Shown: one piece after another, positions 19,495 through 33,948 of the stretch | How the letters are laid out: the number at the start of each line of letters is the position of its first letter | Position numbering within the stretch: position 1 is the stretch's first letter | DNA from: Ceratobasidium sp. AG-K | Taxonomy: Eukaryota > Basidiomycota > Agaricomycetes > Cantharellales > Ceratobasidiaceae | Length of the DNA stretch: 64,000 nt | Assembly: GCA_037039685.1 (NCBI GenBank) | Contig: JAWNGF010000001.1 | Location: forward strand, 5,766,001-5,830,000 | Reading direction: 5' to 3' | Translations under genes and position numbers: made by a program | The notes under the pieces: generated by a model | The model's database searches: none | What the model was told of the DNA's origin: nothing | What the model saw: only the letters and a program-made list of their open reading frames with translations

Positions 19495-20850
19495 CTATTT
19501 CAGTCCTTGGAGGTGTTCTTGTTCAACCTCGTGAGCGTCGACAACCACTACAGTACGAAAGCGGCTGGCATGCATGTTCATGTATCCGTCTTCTGCGTGG
19601 TCCATTGTTGTTTTCGTCACTGTGCAACGTACCCCGGTTTGTACACAAAATCGGAGTGTGTCGTGAGTGTCGGTTGGGACACCGGCCGTCCTGGAAAGGC
19701 AAAATGAGCTGTGCTTAATGTTGGGTGCCAAATACGGACCATCCTCGTATAGACGCCCTTTTGAGCAAGAAAGGCATCAAGGGTAGGTTGATCTTCATTG
19801 AATCAGGTTCCCCAAGTAGCATAATTTCAGCGTCCTAAGAATGACATCAGATAGAAGCCGGGCACGAGCTACTGTAAGTGCCTACCATCGCCAGCGCCGC
19901 TGTCACACGTCTCAGTGTTTCCTCCTCGGGTGCGGTCTGCAATACGATGTCAACTCCTCCGGGACCTAGGCCAGCTCCGCCGAAGGGGGCATCTACAATT
20001 CGGATTAGCTCCTGCACCATGGGGTCTTCCAGCCCCTCGTGGCTCCCTGTGGTAATGAATGCCTCTGCGCCAAGTTCCATTGCAGCAGTTCTCTTTGACT
20101 CGGTGCGAGATAGCACAATTGGCCGTAGTCCCAGCGATCGAGCTAGAGGGATCGCGATGTGTCCGAGTCCTCCACATCCGATGATCAGCGCGGTGTCCCT
20201 AATGACGCGTCAGGACAAGAAGGGATATATGCGTTTTGAATTACCCTGGTTTGGCACGGGTATGACGCAACGCGTTGAAGCAGGTCAAGCCAGCGCAGAG
20301 AAGAGGAGCCTGGCAAGAAGGAAGCTCGTCAGGGTAGGGGACTAGGGCTGAATAGTGCGCGGTTGTGTATTCTGCGAGGCCACCATTTCTGGTGAGCGCT
20401 GTTGCGTGGGCTAGTGCGTGCATTCAGTGCTCTGACCATCGTGGGAGGGTTTGAGTACGTACCCATGTGGCACCCCTGTGGATTTCCTCGCCTACAATAG
20501 TAACACTCCTGGCACTTTCCCGCGTTCCAACCGACTCCAACGCGTTGTCCAATTTTCCACCTCCATAAAGACTCTCCAGTAGCAGCGCCTTCTTCGACTG
20601 CTTCACCAAGCGCGACTATCCGCCCTACGACTTCGTGTCCTGCAATGACAGGGTAGTTCAGCCCGGGCATTTGGCCGGCACGTAGCACCCCATCTCCGCC
20701 GCACAAGCCAACGGCAATGACTTTGATTAGCACTTCGTGGGACCCTGGGTCCGGAACGGGAAAGTCACTTAGAATTTCCCAAGGTCGCTTTGGTCCTGGA
20801 CAGACTATAGCTTTTTGAGTTTTAGGAGGGTTCGCCGAAGAGTTCGACAT
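19495..20850 (-). CDS. Zinc-dependent alcohol dehydrogenase (MDR family)
   Basis: Cytosolic NAD(P)H-dependent alcohol/aldehyde oxidoreductase. The start MSNSSANPPKTQKAI (20850) is preferred; an in-frame upstream ATG exists at 20895. Catalytic-zinc residues lie in VGLCGGDGVLR and AGHEVVGRI. The structural zinc loop is KCQECYYCRRGNPQGC (C-x2-C-x2-C-x7-C). The Rossmann glycine motif is LIIGCGGLGHIAIP. I resolve five exons. The last junction (GGATG|GTCCGT...TTCCAG|G) is needed to reach the family's C-terminus GWTAGVPTDTHDTLRF and the stop at 19495; without it the protein would be about 60 residues too short. It lies 137 bp downstream of, and on the same strand as, the mpaB-like oxygenase gene, which may supply carbonyl substrates (inference). 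Confidence 0.88.
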
Positions 20851-20987
20851 GATGTGGTTGCTGAGAAGTGATATATGTGTACAGTTTGATGACATGTGCT
20901 TATGTATCAGCTAGCCTAAAAAAAAATACGTTCATGTAGGAACAAAAGATAACCGATCTCACTAAACAAGATATTGTCGGATATAGC

Positions 20988-22730
20988 CTAGAGCACCCAA
21001 CTCTTCATCTTCCACCCAAGAAGGAGTATACCAACAAATGCACCACCCATCACGCCAAGCATCTCGCGTATCATTCCGTTATACTCGCGCATAAATGCCT
21101 GTCCTAGGACCATGTTCGGGACCACTGCCTCGGCTTCCTCGACACCCTTTGCTATGTCTCCGTCCTCCTGTCTGGGTCTAAATACGGTTCGGCGCATTCC
21201 CATTTGCCACCGTACAACCCTAGAGAGTCCTTCTCGGGATAATCTCATTCGTGTGGCCTCCCATTTTTGCCGGTATACTTGGCCGAAGAGGTATGGGAGC
21301 TTGGTAAGCCATAGCCGCACATGCAGCTGACACCAGACAAGCGGAGGCGTGCTGGGGACTTTGAGATAGTTTGACAACGGATCGCCAATGAGGAAGCGAG
21401 TCAATGCACAATTATATGCGAGTGTTGAAGGGAAAGGTGGACGATTGGAAACAGCGTGTAGGATGGGCATCGTCGGCGGTGGCAGAGTCGTAGAAGCATT
21501 GTCACTTTCGTCTCCAGTGGGTGGCTCGATGAGGTGTATGACGACCGAGGCAAGGAACTTGTTGCTCGCCGACAAAGTGGAAAAGTGGCGGGATAAAATG
21601 TCCGAATCAATACCTAGATAGTACCCAATGTGTCTCCAAAGTATGATGAAATCTTCCTTTTCCGACGTCGAGGGATTGTATCCTTGTCTGTTCATACACC
21701 ATAGCGGAGCCTGATCGGGTGATTTGAGCATGAAAGGTGGTTTCAGACAAACTCAAACAACATACCGTGCAGAAAGATGCCAGCGTCGCAGCTAGGTCTT
21801 CTTGATTGATTGGGTACCCATCCGCGTTGAAGTCATAGCTCGGTATGCCTTCAGACGACTCATGGCGGCGTACTCGCTCCATGATTCTCCGGCGCGCAAC
21901 TCCATGCAGGAGCCTGACACGTACGACTGACTTCCAACCTTCCTCTCCAGGCACGAGAGCGTGTGTCGCAAGGTTGGGAGGTTTGCCTTCCCGTTCCGCG
22001 AGGGCAGCATTGCCGCCCATGACATCTAGAACCATTTGCAGCGTTTCCAAAAGTCGCTTGTACGTTCGGTCATTTGTGGTCTGTGTAATTGCGTACTCGC
22101 CCGATTTGCTCGATTTTCCAGGAACGAGATATGATACGGCGTGTAGAACTCGAGTTATGCGTGCACTAGAAACCGCATATAGCCGTGATGGGGTAAGGTT
22201 TACGCAATATGACTAACCTGGCAAATCCTCCGGCTAGGCTAAAGTGCATTAGGCCAGACAAGATAGGGGACGAATATCTGTAGAAGAAGGCTTGCCCGCG
22301 ACGTATTTGGTCGGCTGTCGCTGCAACTCCTATAGGTGGCAGGTGGTTGACTTGGTCCATGAAATCCCGCGCGGCCCCCGGGCCTTCTGCCGCCCTGCGC
22401 TCGACGGCCTCGAGAAGGTCCACCCCGACACTGGAAGGTAGCGATGGGAAGGTTTCAAGGAGTGCTTCATCGCAGTAGCGGTCGGTGCGATGCCGCCACC
22501 TATTGTACGCGCTCAGCCTGATATCCGGAATGCTAATCGAGTGTAATAACCCACTGTTCTAAAACGGATGCCTTGACACAATTGTTATCCCACTCGAAAA
22601 CGTATGCCCAAGCAGAGCATATGGTGCCCTGAAGAAGTTCCTCTGTCTGCTCGCTATGTCGGATATCGACAATGTCTTCCTGTCTAAGCGGCTTGGAAAG
22701 CGTATCTATCACAAACATGGCAGGCGACAT
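20988..22730 (-). CDS. ER-bound oxygenase mpaB / rubber-oxygenase family (DUF2236) protein
   Basis: Members are haem-dependent or related oxygenases (MpaB in mycophenolate synthesis, latex-clearing protein in bacteria). Start ATG 22730 (MSPAMFVIDTLSKPLRQEDI). Family-like blocks in order are YNRWRHRTDRYCDEALLETF, RGQAFFYRYSSPILSG, LMHFSLAGGFA, RTYKRLLETLQMVLDVMGG, SVVRVRLLHGVARRRI (conserved helix with His) and GYPINQEDLAATLASFC. After an intron come IILWRHIGYYLGID and a long C-terminal region ending in a single hydrophobic helix (GGAFVGILLLGW), consistent with membrane anchoring. Introns near 22565-22520 (short, acceptor ambiguous), 22215-22166 and 21775-21712 join in frame. The substrate cannot be told from sequence. 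Confidence 0.72.
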
Positions 22731-23527
22731 TATCAAGCTACCTAGGAGAGCTAGGTGTGCCTATCGGCGTCGTTGGTGGTGGCAAACACCCCTTTTGAAT
22801 CCCGCCAAGCTTAAGTTTGCTCGTATGAGGTCACGGGATAATATGTGAAGCTCCGGCTCGATCGGCTGACGACCGATATAGCTAAATTGGACTACTTCTT
22901 CCAGCTGGTTGTTGTTTCCCCTCTTGGAACGGTAACGTATATGCTTCGAGTGATGAGCTCTGCTCGGCCAGAAACTTGGAATTTACGGCACTTTCAAGTT
23001 GGACACGGAAGCAGCCAAACACCACGAGGGAATGTGATGTTGGATTACCGGACATAATTGTCACATCTCGCAGTAAACAATAATGAACAAACAAGGCCTT
23101 GGTTGCGTCTATTGAATATTTCGATCCGGTGTTCTCAAGCTAAAGAATAGCCCCAGATTGCTTAGGTCAAGGCACTAGTGCATGCCGACAGGTGTTCTCA
23201 ACACAATTGTTTTTGTTTTGGTTAAACTATCAGGGGTGGCTCGGGTCCTGGTTCGAGTCGCATGGTGGGCCTCGTGCCGGACATCACTCTGCCCACCTCT
23301 GCCGTTCCTTTTCTCAAGTTTTCTTCTACCACATCTGCTCCCTGCGCTTGGATCTACTAGCGTCTTTACACTGCTGCCAAGTCTGTTGCAATTATTGCTC
23401 GATCAAATCCTGTGTCTTGTTAGTTCTCATCGTCCACTATTCGGTGATCCCAGCAAATCATTATCTCATCGGTCCGAGCCACACAATCATTCTTCCTTCT
23501 TGACCACCTCCTTGCAACTGGGCTCCA
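22731..23527. other. Divergent intergenic region
   Basis: About 800 bp between the start codons of the oxygenase (-) and the BTB/CAP-Gly gene (+). The last 250 bp before 23528 are strongly pyrimidine-rich (CTTCTACCACATCTGCTCCC and similar), as in fungal 5' leaders. Open frames here lack motifs and I do not call a gene. Confidence 0.45.
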
Positions 23528-26500
23528 ATGGCCCCTGCGCCGCCTCCGCCTATTCCCTCGTCGACTGCAGCACTCACGACCGCGCTCACCACTTCAACCG
23601 AAACATGGCAGAACGAACTCAAAATCTTATTCGAGCAGGCCAAGACGCGATATCCTGATGTTGTATGGGACATGGTGGGCGAAGAGGACGAGCGTGCGGA
23701 TGAGATTTGGGGACACAAAGGTTTGTGTTTTCAATGTCAAAAAGTTCCTGTCGTTGATTCTGGTTTAGCAATCGTCTATGCTCGTGCTCCACCATCGTTC
23801 CAGGCCAGATATTTTGCGCCGCGCACCAATTCGGGCTCTCCCACTCCCTATTCTGAACAACAATTACTACCTGCCCAGTCCTCCATCTCCCTCGGCCTTC
23901 CAGCCATCGATCCCCGGCCGCGGTCACGCTCTCCGTCACCATTTGGCGCCCCGCAGCGCACCTACTCCCCGGCTCCGTCGGCCGGAAACGGAACTCTGCT
24001 CCGCATTCCGCTGTCCATGAACCCTTCTCTGTTCTCAAATGAGCTCGAATACCTGTATACTGGTCGAGGAATGGGTGTAGCGTTTGAGTTTCTGTTTGAC
24101 ACGTCGGCCGAAAATGGACAGACAAAGACCTCAGACTCCAACGTCGAGTCGGAACGGCGTGAAAAGTTGCGCAAGGATTTGGTCTACATGTGGAGGTCCC
24201 GGCTATACAGCGACGTTAGGGTTAGTCAACAGTGGTCTTATTACGCGAGTCCTACTAACTTTATCCCAGATTACACTCACCGGGACGTTCTCTTCGAGTA
24301 ATAGTGAAGTGGCTAGCGCAGTGTTCTCCAGCCATCGATTCATTCTTCTCTCACGAGTTCCCTATTTCCGCACGCTGCTCTCCTCGACCTTTACTCCCAT
24401 AGGCCAGAACAATAATTCCGCCAACCCTCTGGCGTTAACCCTGCCCTCTCCACCCTTCACACCGGCCTCACTCCACTTCACCCTCGGTTTCATCTACACT
24501 GGCACCATGGCATTTTCCCACCGTAACTGGGATCTGGACACTGCCTTCAATGTCGCTCGCTCAGCCAAGTACCTCCAGCTCGATACACTGGACACCGAAG
24601 CGCGCGCGCGTATTGTCAGCGAAATGATGCATGGTCTATTCCACGCATACCTTCCATTCGACGAGTACGAGCGGATCATCGAGGGCAAGTGGGGAACAGG
24701 CGGATGCAAGTGTAAACAGTGCCAACGACGCGCGCCGCGTGTCCTCGAGTTTGCACTTGGAGACGACATCCGCGATAACATACTCGAGCGAGGTGCCCAG
24801 CGTGCGTTGTCTGGAATGTACGGCGAGGGCTGGGCAACGTCCGAGTTTCTTGGCGCTGCCACTGCGGTTGAAGAATACCTTGATCAAGGGGGTCCGGAAT
24901 CGAACTACTCCATTGAACATTTTGCCATTGTTGCAGGCGACACAAGCAGGGATGGCCAAGCTTTCAGCCAGCTCGGACCCCGCAGCGGAAGCGGTCAAGG
25001 ACCTCATGCTTCAAGCAAGGAAGAGGATCGACGAGGTGCTCTGCGGCTCTTTGGAGGAGTTCTTCGAGCAACCCGAGTGGGTTGCGATCCTCGAGAGCGA
25101 AGCACAGGGATTCGGTGATATGGACAAGTTTGATTCGGTCCTGGAGTCGATTCGCCGTGGCCTTGCGGATCTTAACGCGGGACAGGTTTATCAAGTGAGT
25201 CTCAACGCCCGTGTGCGCATCTTTTTCTGATCATTTGGTAAGGCGCTCGTATCGTCTGTTCTCTTGCGCTCAGATCCCAACACGGGGAACACGATTCTTC
25301 CTAACGGGTCTGCGCTACGGGCTAAGATTGAGCAACTGAGGCTTGACACAATTACTTGGATGCGGAAACATTGGACAACTGTGCGCATGTCTAGCTGTTT
25401 CGAGGGGTTGGAGGGATGGGCGCTCAAAGAGATCAGCGATGGTAAGTTTTATGCTCTGTGTCGTGTCTTCAGTTCATTTAGACCGGACTTCAGAGCTCGA
25501 CGTTCTTATCGAAGACATGTCCTCATCTGGCACCAACCCTCGGGGAACCACTTCTCGGACCGCGCGTAACTCTGTTGTTGCACCCAAAACGACGGAAGGG
25601 GATGCCGAGTCGATGAGTATACACTCTTTACGCACGAGCGTACTCAACCGGAACGCAACTAGCCATACTCCGGCCCAACCTCGCCGCGAGCCTGTTGCGT
25701 CATCCTCCCGCTCTGTGCGATCAGTGGCATCTCGTAACTCGGCAATGGTCTCTCCTGGCCCACCAACTCGTGCGGTTCCTCCCAACTCGAATCCGACAAG
25801 ATTACGTCCCGTTACAGCTTCGTCGGTGCGGACGTCTTACGCGTCTGGATCTGCCGCAGAGCCTGTGTCGCCCCAACCTCGATCCGCCACGGCTCGTAAG
25901 AGTGTGGGTCCTACGACCTCACCCAATCCTCCAGCTGGGCGTCCGAAATCCCTGGCACCTTCTATTGCATCTGTGCGGTCGACGACGTCTACTGTGCGGC
26001 ATAGTCATCGAAGCAAGGAATCGCCTAGTGATGAGGTGCCTTCACCCAACCACGACAATGCTCGTCCAATTTCGACAGTCAGCAATACATCGTTCAAGAC
26101 TGCTACTGCCGGGGGGTTATCCCCAGCCGCTGCCACTGCTGCCGCCGCACGTGGGCGAAAAGTATCGACCGCTTCAACCGCCTCAAATCTGAGCGTACGG
26201 CCCAACGCCCGACGTGCATCCAATGCTTCTCTCGCTCCGCCTTCGCCTCGCACGGCCGCTGCTCAACAGGTGTCGAGTCCTGGAGGCCGCCAGCCTACGT
26301 CGTCCGGTTCTGGCGCTGGGTTAGCCCGCTCCGGAACAGGTACATCTGCGCGCCGGCTTTCTGCTACGCCTAGCGTCAAGCCTCAGGTCACACCACCCAA
26401 GAAACCAGCTCCAGCCAAAACTCCTACAAAGAAGACTGAACGCGGAGACGCCACGCCAACCAAGGGGCATTTGAAGGGCAAAGGCAAAGCTCAAGACGAC

Positions 26501-27178
26501 CAGTCTGTTCATTCGGAGCCGCGTTCGACCAAGAGTGCAGCCTCGACCATCAGAGGCCGACGTACCCCCACGCAACCGTTTGCGCTTCCCGGACACCACA
26601 CGCGCAAATCGACTGATACGGTTACAGCTTCGTCCGTGTTGACCGCCAAACCAGACGTTCCCCCCGTTCCGAAGCTCAACTTGCTCAACCCGACCGGCAA
26701 TTTGCCTGCTATCCGCGGAGTGACGCTCAACGTGGGCATTCCATGCCTCATTACGTCCAAGCGGGCCAAGTACAAGGCGTTTGCGCGATACATTGGGGAG
26801 ATTCATGGGGAGCAAGGCCCGTGGGTCGGCGTAGAGGTCCCGGTTGCCGAGAGTTGGGGATCCGACAAGCTAGACGGGAGACAATGGAACGACGGGAGTA
26901 TCGGGGGAATTCGGTATTTTGAGGTTAATAGTGGGAGTACCCCTTGGGATGATAGTGAGGAGCGAGCCTCGCGCAGGCGTAGGATCGAGTCGGTCCTGAC
27001 TGCTGCGGGGTCTGGAAAGAAGCGCGAAGGGGATACGATGAGCATCGACCGGGAGCGCATGAAACGCCTCCGCAGCGTCTCCCCGGCCATGTCCGACATG
27101 TCCACCAACGAGTCGCGTGGATTGTTTGTCCGACCGTCTGACGTGATTTACGTCTTTGACGCAGTGGACGATGGTTGA
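23528..27178 (+). CDS. BTB/POZ plus CAP-Gly domain protein (one apparent frameshift)
   Basis: Probably a microtubule-associated or cytoskeletal adaptor. Exon 1 (23528-23720) and exon 2 (23769 to ~24222) join to a split BTB domain: EIWGHKAIVYARAPPSFQ, then DVRITLTGTFSSSNSEV, SSHRFILLSRVPYFRTLL, LHFTLGFIYTGTMAF. A conserved helical region follows (NILERGAQRALSGMYGEGW). The frame must move by one base at 24846-24850 to continue LALPLRLKNTLIKGVRNRTT and PLNILPLLQATQAGMAKL. After two more introns comes a ~450-residue Ser/Pro/Thr-rich disordered stretch with basic blocks. The C-terminal CAP-Gly domain has GIPCLITSKRAKYKAFARYI, GPWVGVEVP, DGRQWNDGSIGGIRYF and GLFVRPSDVIYV. CAP-Gly domains bind EEY/F tails of tubulin and end-binding proteins. 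The frameshift is more likely a sequence error than decay, as flanking regions look well kept. Confidence 0.82.
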
Positions 27179-27532
27179 ATGTCTGGGTTTTTTCAAGGGC
27201 ATCTGATTCTACCTCCTTTTTTAATATGGCACATCCCGGATACCTGTGTTTTTTTCTCGCTTTTCATTTACCACTGGGCAAAGCAATGTACAGATCTTTT
27301 ACCTCTCCGGCATTTATCCACATCGTCATATTTGTATATCCCTTTTGGTACTACAAACGGATTGGTTCAGACAACTCTAAACGGCTCAGTGCCGCGGCTA
27401 TTGTGCTTGTACCTGTGTACTGCGCGCTTGGTGACCCTGAAATTATGGGGATCGAGACCTACTCGACCATCCCACTTTTGACCCGCCACTCCTGTCCCTG
27501 ACTCTCTCTTGCCTACTACTCTACGCGCAGAG

Positions 27533-29085
<1,553 letters not shown>

Positions 29086-29398
29086 CCTGGTGCCGTTGAC
29101 CTTTATTTCTTGTGCAGCGAGAGTAACTTTCATATGCTATCATGCGCCCTAATTGACCCCATGGTCTAGTGTTTTGTTTAGTCTCGGTTCCTTACCTTAA
29201 TGGTCTTCTTTGTTGTCGTGTTATACTATTGTAATGGACTTGGGGAATAATCTGATCGCGAACAAGTCTAACTGTGCCCGATCACACAAACTGAACTAAT
29301 AATTCTTCCGGGTTACTGTAACCTTGATTGGTGGCTGTGCAAGGGATTATAGTGTACTCGACTACAACAACGATCGGTTGTTGAAGCTTCCACTGCCA
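29086..29398. other. Short intergenic region
   Basis: About 310 bp between MAP kinase A and the F-box gene. It must hold the 3' end of one and the promoter of the other. An in-frame upstream start for the F-box gene exists near 29324. I see nothing else. Confidence 0.4.
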
Positions 29399-31258
29399 AT
29401 GCTCCTCGACCTGCCACCTGAATTAATTGACGCCATCTTCCGTGTTTTAGACGACAAATCACAGAGAGCCCTAGTTGCGACCTGCCACGCTTTGCGACGG
29501 CGCTGGCTACCAGAAGCATGGCGCACTCTCACATTTACAGGTCGCCATGTCAAGGCACAGCTCAACACGTTTGTTGCTTGGCTCAGCAAGACCCACATGA
29601 AAGATCTTCGTTTTATATCTATACCGCCTACGGTCAATACGCAATGCCTATTCATTCACGCCTGTCTGCTCCAGGACGACGGTGTACCACCCGAATCTGA
29701 GGGGAAAGACAATACCGACATTATCGACGAGGACATCTCCGATCTACTCCCGTGGCTCGCGGGCAGCCTCAAAGTCCTCTCAATCGACCTTCCACCTACA
29801 CCCGACCATTGTTTATTTGACATCACTCTAAACTGCATATCTCGCCTCCACAAACTGGAGCGGCTCTTTCTGGGCAGAGTCAAGGTCAACGACGGATACG
29901 ATATTGAGTGCCAATATTCGACACTCAAGGAAGCAGTCATGATCTGGTGCCATGGTATCGTCGAGCAACGTCTTCTTATCGACCAGCCAAACCTTCAGCA
30001 CTTGGACGTGCACGATAGCTGGGACATTGGAAACCTCAGCGCCGTCTCGCACCAATGGCAAAACCTCAAATCGTTCAGGTTCTCGGCTATTGACAATGCG
30101 TACGCTCTCGGTATACTCGGAATGGGCAGAGTAAGATAAAGTGTCCGTTTTGCGGTGAGTTGGTTGACTTATTGAGTCATTTTAGGGAGTGATGACATCC
30201 CTGGAAGAGGTATCTTTTGAGGTGCCAATGTCCGAAGGCGTGTTTTTCGAGATTGTGTCTCAACTCTCGGCATACCCTATTCGACGATTCCATCTTACAA
30301 TGTCTGCCGAGGGACTACAGGTGTTTGGAACACCCCCAGGCGGACCCAATATGCTACCAAGCGAATTTGGTCCACAATGGTTGGCGTTTATCGCCCATAG
30401 CCTAAAACATCTGGAAGAACTGGTGCTTGACTATCGAGAGGGCGGTAGTCATCTCCGGCTTGAGTGGCCAGGCGACCAGGTGCGTCTATATGCTCGCATC
30501 GGAGCCCCAGACTCACTGGAGTCTCGACTCAGTCTGCATACGCAACAGCCTTATCGCAGGCCCGACATCTCCACACACTCGCGATTGCCATATACGCACT
30601 TCCCCAAGACGGGTGGGACGACTGCGCCGAACACGCCCGAACCTACTTTGGGCACATCCCAAGTTTACAAACACTCCATTTTCCCGCTCGCCCGATATTC
30701 GGGTATGAAGCACTCTCTCTCGTACGCGATTCCCCGCGGAAAGACGTTCCCGAGTCGTGTTTCAGGGGGTATACGATGCACAAACCACCGGGAGAGGTGC
30801 ACCACGGTGATACCTATCGTCCGTTTTGGATCACACGCGGTCCGGACGTGGCAGTAGACCGACATCGACGGCAAGGCGGTCTATGCATCGTATCGGGCCA
30901 TTCGGACGCAGGGTCGATCCATTGGGAGGATCTCACGTTTGACGAATCGCCTCACGACAATGACTTTTTTGATCAGGACGAAGTGGATTTGGAGTTGTGG
31001 TTTCCCGAGTTTTGGGGAGCCGAGGAGAGTTGGTCGAGCGATGACGATTCAGGGGGCGGGGAGGATGACCAGATGGACGAGCTTAATCCTCCACCCCCAA
31101 CGTCCGAGGAATGGATGGAGGGTATCGCGGCTGGAATGTCCAACCTGGGCTTGCGCGTCGGCCAGCTCGATTTTTCCGCGCTAGACGGGCACAGCACAGA
31201 TTCTGAGTATGATGGGCTGGATGATCTCGATGGCAACTCAGATTTATCGATTGATTGA
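29399..31258 (+). CDS. F-box protein with leucine-rich and acidic C-terminal regions
   Basis: Likely substrate adaptor of an SCF ubiquitin ligase. ATG 29399 opens MLLDLPPELIDAIFRVLDDK, a canonical F-box, followed by LVATCHALRRRWLPEAWRTL. The middle has irregular Leu-rich segments (LKVLSIDLPP, LERLFLGRVK, LQHLDVHDSWDIGNL, LEELVLDYREGG) like those of fungal F-box/LRR proteins. Introns at 30129-30184 (GTAAGATA...TTTTAG) and 30480-30534 (GTGCGT...CTCAG) keep frame; the second joins WPGDQ to SAYATALSQARHLHTLA. The last ~90 residues are strongly acidic (EESWSSDDDSGGGEDDQMDE). The gene sits between two MAP kinase genes. The target is unknown. Confidence 0.82.
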
Positions 31259-31529
31259 CTTCTCTGTTGCGTTGATTAATTGAATTTTAATTGTACTTGT
31301 ATTGTGTGCGAGTCTTTCTTGGTTGGGCTTGGGATTTACCGTGCAGGAACAAGAAACAAATGCAATTTCAATGTTAATGTCCGCTCAAGCGCAGGCCAGG
31401 CACAGACTGCAATAGTTTTACAAAAGTATCAAAAAATGCATGCGCTCACGAACGACCAATGATCCAGGAACACCCATCCAACCCTCCAAAAAGCCAGCTT
31501 TGGTAATGCAAAAATACGAAAGGCCGCGA

Positions 31530-33086
<1,557 letters not shown>

Positions 33087-33948
33087 CGTAAAGGGGGAAA
33101 TGGGAAGAGTGTTGTGGGAGAGAGTGACACTCCGAGTCGGTACTAAGGCTCGAGCTTATAGGCCAAAAGCATCCGCACCGGATTCGGATCCTTACTACTG
33201 TTGTCGAGGACCGTGACTGAAACGGACCGAGCAACCTTTGTAGTCTTCTTACTCGTTGCTAATGACAATAGGATTGTTCGATAGAATCTTTGTCGATTTT
33301 CTTCCGATTGTAGATCATATTGGCTGCCAGGATACTCGCCCGACTTGCGCGCACGTAGCCATGGTCACACCGGAGCCAACCTATCCGACGACATCCATGC
33401 GCAACTTAAAAATGACAACAATAATGGATTTAATCTACTCCGCCTTCCATCCGCCACGCGTGGTGCCACCCGCCATCCTGTGTGCACAGACCAGCTGTGC
33501 CCGGGGTCCCTCCTCTCAAATGCCTCCGTTGTGCACTATGAAACATCATAAAACTTGAAGACAAAAGAAACAGCTCAAACAGTGAAATCATAGTCTTGAA
33601 ATATGCATTTCTTGCGTTGTATGCATGGACGATGTATTGATCACATGAGTGTCAGAAGTCTTTGCCGCCGGACTTTGTTTGTTCATAGCATCCGACTGCT
33701 TGTCAGACACCATCATCACCTCCACGCTTCTCGCACTCACTCTATCCACTCGCGCCGCTGCGTCTGGTCTAAAGCCCTTGCAAACGTTGGTAAAGCACAT
33801 GCCTTGTTCAAGTTCAATAGCTTACGCCATCACCTGCATTGATCTATCATCTTTACAGTTAAATAATCTGTGAGCGCAAAATTACGCATAGAGGTGCATA
33901 TACACGTGTATTGACCACTTTTGACCCATTCTAAACGCATCAGAAACC
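33087..33948. other. Divergent intergenic region
   Basis: About 860 bp between the start codons of MAP kinase B and the G3BP-like gene, so it contains two promoters. Several short open frames occur; none has a motif or a coherent intron model. No repeat or RNA gene seen. Confidence 0.45.
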
